64,000 bases of DNA from Duganella aquatilis (GTDB taxonomy: Bacteria; Pseudomonadota; Gammaproteobacteria; Burkholderiales; Burkholderiaceae_D): positions 620,001-684,000 of the forward strand of contig NZ_WKJL01000001.1 in the NCBI RefSeq assembly GCF_009674565.1, written 5' to 3'. The notes below the pieces were generated by a model, which was given only the letters and a program-made list of their open reading frames with translations, ran no database searches and was not told where the DNA came from. Of the stretch, positions 14,363 to 23,411 are shown in pieces. The stretch's first letter is position 1; each line of letters begins with the position of its first letter. A program made the position numbers and the translations under genes.

Positions 14363-16582
14363 ATGTTGAAAAGTAAGTTGTTACTGACGTCAACCGCCTT
14401 GGCCGTATCCACTGCGTTTGCCGCTGAAAATGACGCCGCGCCAGACGCGGTCCAGCAAGTGGTGGTGACCGCGCAGAAGCGCACGCAAACCACCATCGAT
14501 GTGCCGCAGTCGATCTCCGTCATCAGCGGTGACACGCTGGAGAAAGAACAGGCCAACAGCTTTGCCGACTACGTCAAGCTGATCCCTAGCCTGCAACTGG
14601 TGCAAAGCACGCCCGGCGCCGGCCGCCTGGTGCTGCGCGGGCTGGACACCGGCGGTGTGTCGTCCACAGTGGCGGTCTACATGGATGAAACCGCGTTCGG
14701 CTCCAGCAGCGGCCTGGTCAACGGCGCCGTGCTGGCCGGCGACTTCGATACCTTCGACATGGCACGGGTGGAGGTGCTGCGCGGACCGCAAGGCGCGCTG
14801 TACGGCGCCAGCTCGCTCGGCGGCCTGGTCAAGTTCGTCACCAACACGCCGGATACGGAGCGCTTCCAGCTGCGCGCCCGCGTCGGTGCGGCGGCGGTGG
14901 ATGGCGGCGGAACGGCCTATCGCAGCAACCTGGTGGTCAACACGCCGATCAGCGACACGCTGGCGTTCCGCGTCTCCGGCTCCTACGACAAGCAGCCGGG
15001 CTTTATCGATTCGATCGGCACCGCCGGTTCCGATCACGCCAACGACATCAACGGCTCGCGCAACTACGGCGGCCGCGCTTCGCTGATGTACACGCCCAGC
15101 AAGGACTTGTCCGTGCGGCTGACGGCGGTGGCGCAAAACATCAAGGCCGCTGCGCCGTCCACGGTGGAAGCCGATCCGTCCACGCTGGCCATGCTGTACG
15201 GCCGGCCGACGCAGTCGCAATTCATTCCGCAGTACCGCAACGTCAACTACCGGGTGTACAACGCCACCGTCAACTGGAACCTGGGGCCGGCCAACCTGAC
15301 CTCGTCCACCAGCTACAGCACGCAGAAGCAGGACTTCCGCGAGGACGATACCGTCAATCTGAGCGCACTGGTGCAGGGCGCCTTCGGTCCCGCCAACGAG
15401 CTGTATCTCGGCCAGCAGACCAATCTGAAAAAGGTCACGCAGGAACTGCGCCTGAATTCCACCCAGCCTGGCATGTTCGACTGGCTGGCCGGCGTCTACT
15501 ACACCGACGAGAAAGGCGAGATTTTGCAGGGCTATACGGCGGTCGCACCCGGCACGCTGACACCGCTGACCGGCCTGCCGCTGCTGGCCCAACTGAGCCT
15601 GAATTCCAAGTACCGCGAGTACGCCGCCTTCGCCAACACCACCGTCCATTTCACCGACCACGTCGATCTCGACATCGGCGGTCGCTACAGCCACAACCAG
15701 CAGGACGCGCGCCAGATCGCCGACGGCGCGCTGGCCGGCGGCGCCTCCGACGACCGCGCGGAATCGTCGGAACATGTGGCCACCTGGTCGGTAGCGCCGA
15801 AGTACAAGTTCGACGACCGCACCGCCGTGTATGTGCGCGCCGCCAAAGGCTTCCGTCCCGGCGGCCCGAACGTGCTGCCGCCGAATCCACCGGCCGGCAC
15901 GCCGACCACCTACGGCTCGGACTCGGTGCTGAGCTATGAAGTCGGCTTCAAGTCGCTGAGCCAGGACGGCAAGCTGTCGTTCGACGTCACCGCCTTCCAC
16001 GTGGATTGGAAGAACATCCAGCTGCTGGCGGTGGTCAACGGTTTTGGCGTGAACACCAACGGCGTTGGCGCCAAGGCCAACGGCGTCGAGTTCAGCGCCA
16101 CCCTGCGGCCGGTGCGCAACCTGCGCCTGACGGCCAATGGCGCCTACAACAATGCCAAGCTGGATGGCAGCACCAGTCCGCTGGTCGGCGGCATTTCCGG
16201 CGACCGCCTGCCGTTCTCGCCGAAGTACAGCATGGGCCTGCTGGCCGACTACCGCTGGACCGTCAACGACACCACGCCAGCCTATGCCGGCATGTCGTGG
16301 CGCCATGTGGCCGAACAGTCGGCCTCGTTCGACAACGACTTCCGCACCGCCAACGGCCGCCAGCGCGAGGTGCCGTCGTACAACGTGGTTGATGCCCACG
16401 CCGGCGTCGAGCTGGGTTCGTGGACGCTGGAGGTGTACGGCAAAAACCTCGGCAACAGCCGCGCCATTACGTCGACCTCGGCGGTGAAGGCGAACGGCTT
16501 CAATATGTATCCGAACGGCGCGATCAGCACGGGCCTCATCACGCCGCGCACCATCGGCCTGACCTTGACCAAGGAGTACTAA
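14363..16582 (+). CDS. TonB-dependent outer-membrane receptor
   Basis: A 739-residue receptor: signal peptide (1-20, ending STAFAA), a TonB-box-like QQVVVTAQKR at about 31-40, a plug domain (about 45-160, with VEVLRGPQGALYGASSLGG) and a 22-strand beta barrel ending in the aromatic residue of LTLTKEY. It would use TonB energy to bring a large or scarce substrate across the outer membrane. Located between the peptide transporter and dgcN with GGGAGAG before its ATG, it most likely supplies the operon with its peptide substrate rather than iron; nothing in the sequence shows a siderophore function. Confidence 0.92.
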   Translation: MLKSKLLLTSTALAVSTAFAAENDAAPDAVQQVVVTAQKRTQTTIDVPQSISVISGDTLEKEQANSFADYVKLIPSLQLVQSTPGAGRLVLRGLDTGGVSSTVAVYMDETAFGSSSGLVNGAVLAGDFDTFDMARVEVLRGPQGALYGASSLGGLVKFVTNTPDTERFQLRARVGAAAVDGGGTAYRSNLVVNTPISDTLAFRVSGSYDKQPGFIDSIGTAGSDHANDINGSRNYGGRASLMYTPSKDLSVRLTAVAQNIKAAAPSTVEADPSTLAMLYGRPTQSQFIPQYRNVNYRVYNATVNWNLGPANLTSSTSYSTQKQDFREDDTVNLSALVQGAFGPANELYLGQQTNLKKVTQELRLNSTQPGMFDWLAGVYYTDEKGEILQGYTAVAPGTLTPLTGLPLLAQLSLNSKYREYAAFANTTVHFTDHVDLDIGGRYSHNQQDARQIADGALAGGASDDRAESSEHVATWSVAPKYKFDDRTAVYVRAAKGFRPGGPNVLPPNPPAGTPTTYGSDSVLSYEVGFKSLSQDGKLSFDVTAFHVDWKNIQLLAVVNGFGVNTNGVGAKANGVEFSATLRPVRNLRLTANGAYNNAKLDGSTSPLVGGISGDRLPFSPKYSMGLLADYRWTVNDTTPAYAGMSWRHVAEQSASFDNDFRTANGRQREVPSYNVVDAHAGVELGSWTLEVYGKNLGNSRAITSTSAVKANGFNMYPNGAISTGLITPRTIGLTLTKEY

Positions 16583-16586
16583 ACGC

Positions 16587-17630
16587 ATGATTCATTCCGG
16601 CACTGAGACGAATTTGGGACGCTACCTGCTGTTCCTGGCCGACACCGTGGAACCGGGCTACGCGAAAACCGCGTTCGGCCTGCGCGACTGGGCCGGCGAG
16701 CGCTGCGTCGGCGAGCTGGCCTTGCCGGCCGCGACCGTGACCACCGGCCTGCCGCGCCTGAGCGCACGCGAGGCGCGCAGCCAGGGCGCCGATGCGCTGG
16801 TGATCGGCGTCGCCGCGCCGGGCGGGCTGATTCCCGACAGCTGGGTGCCGGCGCTGGTCGAGGCACTGGAGGCGGGACTGGACATCGTCTCCGGCATGCA
16901 CATCAAGCTGGCGCAGGTGGCGCCGTTGCGCGACGCCGCCGCCCGCTTCGGCCGGCGTCTGGTCGACCTGCGCACGCCGCCGCCGAATATCCCGGTCGCC
17001 AGCGGCGTCAAGCGCAGCGGCCGCCGGCTGCTGACGGTCGGCACCGACTGTGCGCTGGGCAAGAAGTACACGGCGCTGGCGCTGACCAAGGCGCTGCGCG
17101 CGCGCGGTGTCGACGCCGAGTTTCGCGCCAGCGGCCAGACCGGCATCCTGATCGCCGGCTCGGGGATGCCGATTGACGCGGTGGTGTCGGATTTCGTGGC
17201 CGGCGCGGCCGAGTTGCTCAGCCCGGCGGCGGCGGACGGGCATCTGGATGTGATCGAAGGCCAGGGTTCGCTGTTTCATCCGGCCTATGCGGGCGTGTCG
17301 CTGGGGCTGCTGCATGGCAGCCAGCCTGATATGTTCGTGGTGTGTCATGATCCATCGCGCCGCCACATACTCGGCTATCCGTCGGCGCCGCTGCCGTCGA
17401 TTGAAGCGGTGATTGCGCAGACCGTGGCGCTGGGACGGGTGACCAATCCGGCCATCCGCTGCGTGGGCGTGGCGCTGAACACGTCCAGCCTCGATGAGGC
17501 TGCTGCGCAGGCGGAGATCGCCACGCTGTCCGCGCGCCTGGGACTGCCGGTGGCCGATCCCATGCGTGGCGGGGAGGCGTTCGAGCGCCTGGTGGATAAT
17601 TGCAACGTGCCTGATCCGGAGAACACATGA
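16587..17630 (+). CDS. dgcN: DUF1611 protein, DgcN-like N-acetyltransferase
   Basis: A 347-residue DUF1611 protein. It has a Rossmann-like N-terminal domain and a P-loop-like GTDCALGKKYT at about 152-162, followed by EGQGSLFHPAY and FVVCHDP. In marine bacteria DgcN N-acetylates D-glutamate and DgcA then racemises the product, giving a D-Glu degradation route; finding both families in one operon is the main basis for this call. It starts 4 bases after the receptor stop with AAGGAG inside the receptor's last codons, and its own stop overlaps the next gene (ATGA). The actual acyl donor and amino acid here are not shown by the sequence. Confidence 0.85.
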   Translation: MIHSGTETNLGRYLLFLADTVEPGYAKTAFGLRDWAGERCVGELALPAATVTTGLPRLSAREARSQGADALVIGVAAPGGLIPDSWVPALVEALEAGLDIVSGMHIKLAQVAPLRDAAARFGRRLVDLRTPPPNIPVASGVKRSGRRLLTVGTDCALGKKYTALALTKALRARGVDAEFRASGQTGILIAGSGMPIDAVVSDFVAGAAELLSPAAADGHLDVIEGQGSLFHPAYAGVSLGLLHGSQPDMFVVCHDPSRRHILGYPSAPLPSIEAVIAQTVALGRVTNPAIRCVGVALNTSSLDEAAAQAEIATLSARLGLPVADPMRGGEAFERLVDNCNVPDPENT

Positions 17631-19195
17631 ACAAGCTTTCGCTGTTGTTATTGCTGGCGCTGGGTGCGCCGGCCTGGGCGTCACCGCCTTCCGCATTCGA
17701 TGCCCGCGTCGAGCGTCTGCGCCAGCAGATCGGCGTGCCTGGCATGGCCATCGCCATCGTGGAGCAGGGCAAGACCACGCTGGCGCGCGGTTACGGCGTG
17801 CGCCAGCTGGGCGCCCCGGCGGCGGTCGATGCCGACACGCTGTTCCCGATCGGCTCGACCACCAAGGCCTTCACCACCGCCGCACTGGCCACGCTGGTGG
17901 ACGCCGGCAAGATCGGCTGGGACGATCACGTGGTCGACCTGCTGCCCGGCTTCCAGATGTATGACGCCTGGGTGACGCGCGAGATGACGGTACGCGACCT
18001 GCTGGTGCATCGCGGCGGCCTGGGCTACGGCGCCGGCGATCTGCTGTTCGTTCCGCGCAGCAACCTGTCGCGCGCGGAAACGGTGAAGCGGCTGCGCTAC
18101 CTGAAGCCGTCGAGCAGCTTCCGCAGCGAGTTTGCCTATTCGAATATTCCCTACGTGGTGGCGGGCCAGCTGATCGAAGCGGTCAGCGGCCAAACGTGGG
18201 AAGACTATGTGCGCGACCACGTGCTGCTGCCGGCCGGCATGACGGTCTCCACCACCGACAACGAACGCAACTTCGCCACCGCCGATCGTGCCTATCCACA
18301 CGCACGCATGAACGGTGGCCTGCGCGGCGCCGGCGATCAGGAGCGATTGGACGAGCGCGACGATCTCGGCCGCAACGCGGCGCCGGCCGGCGGCATCGCC
18401 AGCAGCGCCAACGACCTGGCCAAATGGCTGCAAGTGCTGTTGGGCGAAGGACAGGCGCCGGGCGGCCAGCGCGTGTTCAGCGCGGCGGCGCGGGCGCAGT
18501 TGTGGAAGCCGACCATGACCATGCCTGCCGGCACCATGCCGGCCGAACTCAAGCCGCTGGAATCGCGCTTTTCCAACTACGGCCTCGGCTGGGACATCGT
18601 CGACTATCGCGGCCACCGCATCATCTGGCATGGCGGCGCGGTGCTGGGCTTCAAGACCGCGGTGGTGGTGCTGCCTGAGCAGAAGGTGGGCTTTGCCATC
18701 ACCATCAACAGCGAGGACGGCGAGATCGTGCGCGGCCTGATGTATGAGTTGATCGATCACTACCTGGGCCTGCCGGCCAACGACTGGCCGGCCAAGTTCC
18801 GCCATTACCGCGACCAGCAGGTGGCGGAGGGCTTGCAGGTGCTGAAGGCGGCGCAGGCCACGCCGGCCAAGGTGGGGCCGTCGGTGGCGCCGGCCGCGCT
18901 GGCCGGCACCTACGCCGATCCGTGGTACGGCAAGATCGAAATCGCCAACACGCCAAGTGGCCTGACGATTGACTTCAAGACCGCGCCGCGCATGTCGGGC
19001 AAGCTGGAGCACTGGCAGTACGATACCTTCGTCACCCGCCTGACCGACAAGACCATCGAGCCGGCCTATGTTACCTTCGCGCTGGGCCCGGACGGCAAGG
19101 TCGCGCGCATCAGCATGCAGGCGGTATCGCCGATTGCCGACTTCAGCTGGGATTACAGGGACTTGAACTTCACGCCGGTCAAGGAGGCGAAATGA
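17627..19195 (+). CDS. serine hydrolase (beta-lactamase family) with DUF3471 tail
   Basis: A 522-residue secreted enzyme. Signal peptide residues 1-19 (ending APAWAS), catalytic class C beta-lactamase fold with S77-T-T-K80, Y171-S-N173 and the third motif HGG in IIWHGGAVLGF, then a lipocalin-like DUF3471 C-terminal domain (about 415-515) typical of D-aminopeptidase-type hydrolases. It lacks the membrane tail of its paralogue at the head of the operon, so one enzyme is likely anchored and the other soluble in the periplasm. Probable substrates are peptides or esters with a D-residue. The start overlaps the dgcN stop by four bases and the stop overlaps the dipeptidase start. Confidence 0.87.
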   Translation: MNKLSLLLLLALGAPAWASPPSAFDARVERLRQQIGVPGMAIAIVEQGKTTLARGYGVRQLGAPAAVDADTLFPIGSTTKAFTTAALATLVDAGKIGWDDHVVDLLPGFQMYDAWVTREMTVRDLLVHRGGLGYGAGDLLFVPRSNLSRAETVKRLRYLKPSSSFRSEFAYSNIPYVVAGQLIEAVSGQTWEDYVRDHVLLPAGMTVSTTDNERNFATADRAYPHARMNGGLRGAGDQERLDERDDLGRNAAPAGGIASSANDLAKWLQVLLGEGQAPGGQRVFSAAARAQLWKPTMTMPAGTMPAELKPLESRFSNYGLGWDIVDYRGHRIIWHGGAVLGFKTAVVVLPEQKVGFAITINSEDGEIVRGLMYELIDHYLGLPANDWPAKFRHYRDQQVAEGLQVLKAAQATPAKVGPSVAPAALAGTYADPWYGKIEIANTPSGLTIDFKTAPRMSGKLEHWQYDTFVTRLTDKTIEPAYVTFALGPDGKVARISMQAVSPIADFSWDYRDLNFTPVKEAK

Positions 19196-20394
19196 AGCGC
19201 CCGCTATCCTTGCTGGCCGCGCTGCTGGCGCTGGCCGGCTGCCAGAGCTCGCCGCAAAGCGATGCAACTGTCGACGCAACCCATCGCAAGCTGCTGACGC
19301 TGGATACGCACCTCGACACGCCGGTGTATTTCGGCCGCCAGGGCTGGAACTTCGGCGATCGCCACGACATGGTCACCGACATCGCGCAGCTGGATTTGCC
19401 GCGCATGGAGGACGGCAATCTGGACGGCGGCTTCTTCGCCATTTTCACGCCGCAGGGGCCGCTGACGCCGGCCGGTTATGCCGACGCCCTGCGCTGGGCG
19501 CAGGCACGCTCGACGCAGATCGACCAGACCATGACGCGTTACGCCAGCCGCATCGGCGCCGCCCGCAGCGCGGACGATGCGGAGGCGCTGACGCGCCAGG
19601 GCAAGCTGGTCGCCTACAAGAGCATCGAGAACAGTTATCCGCTGGGCGAAAGCATCAAGCTGCTGGCGGATTTCCAGCGCCAGGGCGTCCGGCTGGTGGG
19701 GGTGGTGCATACCCAGAACAACCAGTTCGCCGACTCGGCCACCGACAAGCCGCGCTGGAACGGCCTGAGTCCGCTCGGCCGCGAATGGGTGGCGGAGATG
19801 AACCGGCTGGGCATGGTGATCGACGCCAGCCACGCCTCCGATGCGGTGTTCGATCAATTGCTGGAACAGTCCACCACGCCGATCCTGCTGTCGCACTCGG
19901 GATCGCGCGCGATGTTCGACCACCCGCGCAACCTGGACGACGGCCGCCTGCGCAAGCTCGCCGCCGCCGGCGGTGCAATGTGCTTCACCACCATCTACCT
20001 CGGACCGGTGCAAATGGGCGAGGAGCGTTCGGCGCTGTTCGACAAGGTCGAGCACATCTCCGAGCTGACGCCGGCGGAGCAGGCGGACCTGATCGCCCGC
20101 TGGCATGCGCTGGACGCCACCACGCCGTTGTGGACAAGCAACTTCGAGCAATACATGGCCGCGCTGCTGCACGTGATCAAGGTGGCCGGGGTTGAGCACG
20201 TCTGCTTCGGCGCCGACTTCGACGGTGGCGGCGGCATCACCGGTCTGGACCACATCGGCGCACTGCCGCGCATCACCGGGCGGCTGAAGGCGGCCGGCTA
20301 TTCCGATGACGACTTGCAGAAAATGTGGAGCGGCAACGTGCTGCGCATCCTGCGCGAAGCCGAGCGGCGCCGCGCCAGCAAGGGCGATACGTGA
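19192..20394 (+). CDS. membrane dipeptidase (M19) lipoprotein
   Basis: A 400-residue zinc dipeptidase of peptidase family M19 (renal dipeptidase). The first 17 residues are a lipoprotein signal with lipobox LAGC and acylated Cys17. Metal ligands are recognisable: H40-x-D42 in DTHLDT, the bridging Glu in YKSIENSY, His in IDASHAS and LLSHSGS, and Asp in GADFDGG. M19 enzymes accept dipeptides whose C-terminal residue is D-configured, which fits the operon theme of D-amino-acid peptides. It is translationally coupled to the genes on both sides (ATGA before, TGATG after). Confidence 0.9.
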   Translation: MKRPLSLLAALLALAGCQSSPQSDATVDATHRKLLTLDTHLDTPVYFGRQGWNFGDRHDMVTDIAQLDLPRMEDGNLDGGFFAIFTPQGPLTPAGYADALRWAQARSTQIDQTMTRYASRIGAARSADDAEALTRQGKLVAYKSIENSYPLGESIKLLADFQRQGVRLVGVVHTQNNQFADSATDKPRWNGLSPLGREWVAEMNRLGMVIDASHASDAVFDQLLEQSTTPILLSHSGSRAMFDHPRNLDDGRLRKLAAAGGAMCFTTIYLGPVQMGEERSALFDKVEHISELTPAEQADLIARWHALDATTPLWTSNFEQYMAALLHVIKVAGVEHVCFGADFDGGGGITGLDHIGALPRITGRLKAAGYSDDDLQKMWSGNVLRILREAERRRASKGDT

Positions 20395-20624
20395 TGGCCA
20401 CCATGACCAAGACGGGCAGGATTTCCGTCAAAGTCCCGCCAGCCGCAACGGAAACGCTCAGCAAGGCAGCCGCGCTGTCCGGCACGACGCTGGACGGTTT
20501 CCTGATGCGTGCCGCGCTGAAGGAGGCGCGCCGCATCATCGAAGACGAGTCGTCACGCCACCCCGATGATCCGGCGCTGCTGCAGAATTTCTCGATCAGC
20601 CGTATGGGACCACGCCGCCGTTAA
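20394..20624 (+). CDS. DUF1778-type (TacA-like) antitoxin, orphan
   Basis: A 76-residue protein with an N-terminal strand typical of ribbon-helix-helix DNA-binding proteins (GRISVKVPPAATETLSKAAALSGTTLDGFLMRAALKEARRII). DUF1778 proteins normally neutralise a GNAT acetyltransferase toxin (TacT) encoded immediately downstream. No such gene follows: the next gene is on the other strand and overlaps its stop by four bases. The start at 20394 overlaps the dipeptidase stop, making it the last gene of the peptide operon. It may have become a plain transcription factor for the operon, or be a remnant of a TA pair. Confidence 0.8.
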   Translation: MATMTKTGRISVKVPPAATETLSKAAALSGTTLDGFLMRAALKEARRIIEDESSRHPDDPALLQNFSISRMGPRRR

Positions 20625-21238
20625 GCCTTGCGCGTACGTCGACGGGCAACCATGCCAAGCATGCCCAGGCCGGCGGCCAGCATGGCGTAGGTATTGGCTT
20701 CCGGCACGGAGCTGACGGTGATGTTGGTATCCGGGGCGAAGTCGGCCAAGCGGCCGAGGCCGGTTACGCGGCTGTCGATCGACCACACGGTCCAGGTGTA
20801 GTTCTTGAACGCCAGTCCGTTGGACGGCAGCAGCGAGGCCGACACGGTGGAGAAGATTTCGTTGCCGACGATGTGCGTGCTGACGGCGTTGGCGCCGATG
20901 CTGCCGGTGCCATCCGAACGCAGGATGACGGTGGTGTTGAACGTCACGCCAGGCAGGCCGACGGAGGCGAAGGGCGCGTTGCTGGAGCCGCCCACATCCA
21001 GCCCGAACACATACGCGGCGCCGGCGACGCCGGCAATCGGACCCGCCGAGGTGGTACGGAAGATGAATTCGTTGGTGCCGGCGTTGTAGCCGACATCGGC
21101 TGACAGCACGTCGAACGCGGCGTTCTGGCTGCCGGTGTAGACGGAGAGGAAGTCGTTGGCGGCGTCGGTGACGGCGTAGGCATTGGCGGCGGCGGCAAGG
21201 CCGGCGACGGTAAGCGCTTTCAGGAGCAGTTTTTTCAT
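20621..21238 (-). CDS. PEP-CTERM sorting-domain protein
   Basis: A 205-residue secreted protein with signal peptide (MKKLLLKALTVAGLAAAANAYA) and a C-terminal sorting signal VPEANTYAMLAAGLG, a hydrophobic stretch and RRRTRK. The PEP-CTERM tail is recognised by an exosortase, which removes it in the export of exopolysaccharide-associated proteins; the third position here is Ala (VPEA) instead of the usual Pro. The body is beta-rich with many Asn, Thr and Ser and no catalytic motif. I chose the ATG at 21238 because it begins the signal peptide; the longer frame upstream is not convincing. No exosortase is in the window. Confidence 0.88.
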   Translation of the reverse strand: MKKLLLKALTVAGLAAAANAYAVTDAANDFLSVYTGSQNAAFDVLSADVGYNAGTNEFIFRTTSAGPIAGVAGAAYVFGLDVGGSSNAPFASVGLPGVTFNTTVILRSDGTGSIGANAVSTHIVGNEIFSTVSASLLPSNGLAFKNYTWTVWSIDSRVTGLGRLADFAPDTNITVSSVPEANTYAMLAAGLGMLGMVARRRTRKA

Positions 21239-21323
21239 GTCAGTTATCCGGATGTGGTTATGGGAAGCGGGCCTGGGCACGCAAGCCGTATATTCCTGAT
21301 AACTTTGAAATGGTTCAAAAATT

Positions 21324-22226
21324 TTAACGAATCTGCGGCTGGTAGCGCAGCGCATCCACTACCAATGAGAAAGCCGGCGAGGCCTGCCGGCGGCTCGGGT
21401 AGTAGAGGTGATAGCCGGGGAAGGGCTGGCACCAGTCGTCCAGCACCTGCTCCAGCGTGCCGTCCGCCAAGTGTTGTTGCACCATGTCTTCCGGCACGTA
21501 GGCGAGGCCGCTGCCGTCCAGCGCCGCCGTCAGCATCTGCGGCGTGGTGTTGAAAATCATCTGGCCGCTGACTTGCACCTGCATAGGCTGCCCATCCTTC
21601 TCGAACTCCCAGGCATACAGGCCGCCGTAGGTCGGCAGGCGCAGGTTGGCGCAGTTGTGGCTGGTGAGGTCTTGCGGCACCAGCGGTTTGCCTTTTGCGG
21701 CGAAGTAGGCGGGCGCGCCGACCACGATCATGCGCATGTCCGGCGCGATGCGCACGGCGATCATGTCCTTGGCCACGCGGTCGCCCAGGCGCACGCCGGC
21801 ATCGCAGCGTTCGGCAACAATGTCGATCATGCCGTAGCTGATCGAGATTTCCACCTTCAGTTCAGGGTACTCCGGCAGCAGCTTGGCCAGCTTCGGCCAC
21901 AGGATGGTGCTGGCCGCATGGTCGTGCGCGCTGATGCGCACGGTGCCGGACGGTTTGTCGCGCAGCGCCGTCAGCGCTTCCAGCTCCGCATGGATGCCTT
22001 CATAGTAGGGGCCGATGTTGGCCAGCAGCCGCTCGCCGGCCTCGGTGGGCGACACGCCGCGCGTGGTGCGCGTCAGCAGGCGTATGCCGAGTTTCTCCTC
22101 CAGCCCCCGTATCGTGTGACTCAACGCGGATTGTGATACGCCCAGTTGCGCCGCCGCGCGCGTAAAGCTGCGTTCGCGCGCAACGGCGAGGAAGGCAGAC
22201 AGATTGTTGAGGTCTATACGGGCCAT
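21324..22226 (-). CDS. LysR-family transcriptional regulator
   Basis: A 300-residue LysR regulator: winged helix-turn-helix at 1-65 (LSAFLAVARERSFTRAAAQLGVSQSALSHTIRGLEEKLG) and a substrate-binding domain from about 90. It is divergent from the SDR gene at 22341 with a 114-base shared control region that contains a 6-bp inverted repeat, the classical LysR-target arrangement, so it probably activates that dehydrogenase. The effector is unknown. Confidence 0.92.
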   Translation of the reverse strand: MARIDLNNLSAFLAVARERSFTRAAAQLGVSQSALSHTIRGLEEKLGIRLLTRTTRGVSPTEAGERLLANIGPYYEGIHAELEALTALRDKPSGTVRISAHDHAASTILWPKLAKLLPEYPELKVEISISYGMIDIVAERCDAGVRLGDRVAKDMIAVRIAPDMRMIVVGAPAYFAAKGKPLVPQDLTSHNCANLRLPTYGGLYAWEFEKDGQPMQVQVSGQMIFNTTPQMLTAALDGSGLAYVPEDMVQQHLADGTLEQVLDDWCQPFPGYHLYYPSRRQASPAFSLVVDALRYQPQIR

Positions 22227-22250
22227 ATATGAATCCGGTGCATATCAGTT

Positions 22251-22274
22251 TGCGAAGATTACCATCTATTCGCA
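22251..22274. promoter_or_regulatory. candidate LysR operator
   Basis: TGCGAA (22251-22256) and TTCGCA (22269-22274) flank a 12-base AT-rich spacer midway between the divergent LysR and SDR genes. Size and position fit a LysR recognition half of the T-N11-A type. The call rests on symmetry and location only. Confidence 0.45.
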
Positions 22275-22340
22275 TGAATGCCGCTTCGGTACATTGCTTC
22301 CTGTGCTGTTCTCACTCAATTCTGCTGAAGGAAGTCCCTC

Positions 22341-23105
22341 ATGAAATTCTCTTTTGAAAACCAGGTTGCGCTGGTTACGGGCGCTGCGTCCGGTCTCGGC
22401 CTGGCCGCCGCGAAGGCGTTTGCGCGGGCCGGCGCCTCGGTGGTGCTGGCCGACTGGCACGAAGACACGCTGGCCGCCGCCACTGCGGAAGTGGCCGCGC
22501 TGGGCGGCCAGACGCTGGCCATCCGTTGCGACGTCGCGGATGATGCGCAGGTGGAAGCCATGGTCGCGCAGACTGTAGCCACCTTCGGCAGGCTGGACTT
22601 TGCCTACAACAACGCCGGCGTGCAGAACGTGCTGGCCGACACCGCCGACGCGCCGCGCGACGACTACGACCGCGTCATGTCGATCAATCTGCGCGGCGTG
22701 TGGAGCAGCATGAAGTTCGAGTTGCAGCAGATGCGCAAGCAGGGCAGCGGCGCCATCGTCAACTGTTCGTCGCTGGGTGGTCTGGTGGGCGGCGCCGAGC
22801 GTGGCACCTATCACGCGGCCAAGCATGGCGTGCTCGGTTTGACCAAAAGCGCGGCGCTGGAGTACGCGGCGCGCGGCGTCCGCATCAACGCCGTCTGCCC
22901 TGGCTTGATCTGGACCGCGATGTCCGACCAGATGATCGCCGCCGGCCAGGGCGAGGCGCTGGAAGGCCTGCTGAAAAGCGTGCCGATGGGCCGCTACGGC
23001 CGCGCCGAGGAAATCGCCAACGTGGTGCTGTTCCTGTGCAGCGACGCCGCCAGCTTCGTCACCGGGCAGTCGATTTCCGTGGATGGTGGTTTCATCATGC
23101 GCTGA
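22341..23105 (+). CDS. SDR-family oxidoreductase
   Basis: A 254-residue classical short-chain dehydrogenase. The nucleotide site TGAASGLG is at 12-19, NNAG follows at about 90, and the catalytic Ser/Tyr/Lys are in CSSLGG and YHAAKHG (Y-x3-K). Asp and Trp after the second strand (LADWHED) favour NAD(H). The C-terminal GQSISVDGGFIMR is typical. It is alone on its strand; its 3' end overlaps by 11 bases the convergent monooxygenase-like gene. Substrate not predictable. Confidence 0.92.
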   Translation: MKFSFENQVALVTGAASGLGLAAAKAFARAGASVVLADWHEDTLAAATAEVAALGGQTLAIRCDVADDAQVEAMVAQTVATFGRLDFAYNNAGVQNVLADTADAPRDDYDRVMSINLRGVWSSMKFELQQMRKQGSGAIVNCSSLGGLVGGAERGTYHAAKHGVLGLTKSAALEYAARGVRINAVCPGLIWTAMSDQMIAAGQGEALEGLLKSVPMGRYGRAEEIANVVLFLCSDAASFVTGQSISVDGGFIMR

Positions 23106-23409
23106 GCGGTAGCCGATGCCGGCAGGTGTTCACCGACCAGTTCACCGTGGCCTGGTCGATCGCCGCGTGCACCGGCGAGCCGGCCAGTTCGGTGACGACG
23201 CCTCGGGCGGCGCGTTCGCCATCCTTGGCGGACTGCCACAGCAGCATATCGGTCACCAGGCCATCCGTGCCCTGGCACATGCGGCGCAGGATGAAGCCTG
23301 TTTGGCGTTGCAGCCACTCGTCTACGTCGGCGTTGGCGGCGATGAAGTCTTTCATCGTCACACCGTCGATCAGGTAAAAGGTGGTGATTTCCATTGCTTC
23401 GGTGGCCAT
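23095..23409 (-). CDS. small ABM/dimeric ferredoxin-like protein
   Basis: A 104-residue protein with the alternating pattern of dimeric alpha-beta barrel proteins (antibiotic-biosynthesis-monooxygenase-like): EITTFYLIDGVTMKDFIAANADVDEWLQRQTGFILRRMCQGTDGLVTDMLLW. It follows the SDR gene at 23412 by two bases and is surely co-transcribed with it. Such proteins act as cofactor-free monooxygenases or scavengers, but no catalytic residue can be assigned. A second Met at residue 6 is an alternative start. Confidence 0.75.
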   Translation of the reverse strand: MATEAMEITTFYLIDGVTMKDFIAANADVDEWLQRQTGFILRRMCQGTDGLVTDMLLWQSAKDGERAARGVVTELAGSPVHAAIDQATVNWSVNTCRHRLPLSA

Positions 23410-23411
23410 GG

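Noticed and set aside
20394..20624. Complete TacAT-type toxin-antitoxin pair
   Set aside because: The downstream gene is a convergent PEP-CTERM protein; no GNAT domain is encoded on either side. The GNAT gene at 39308 is of the phosphinothricin type and unlinked.
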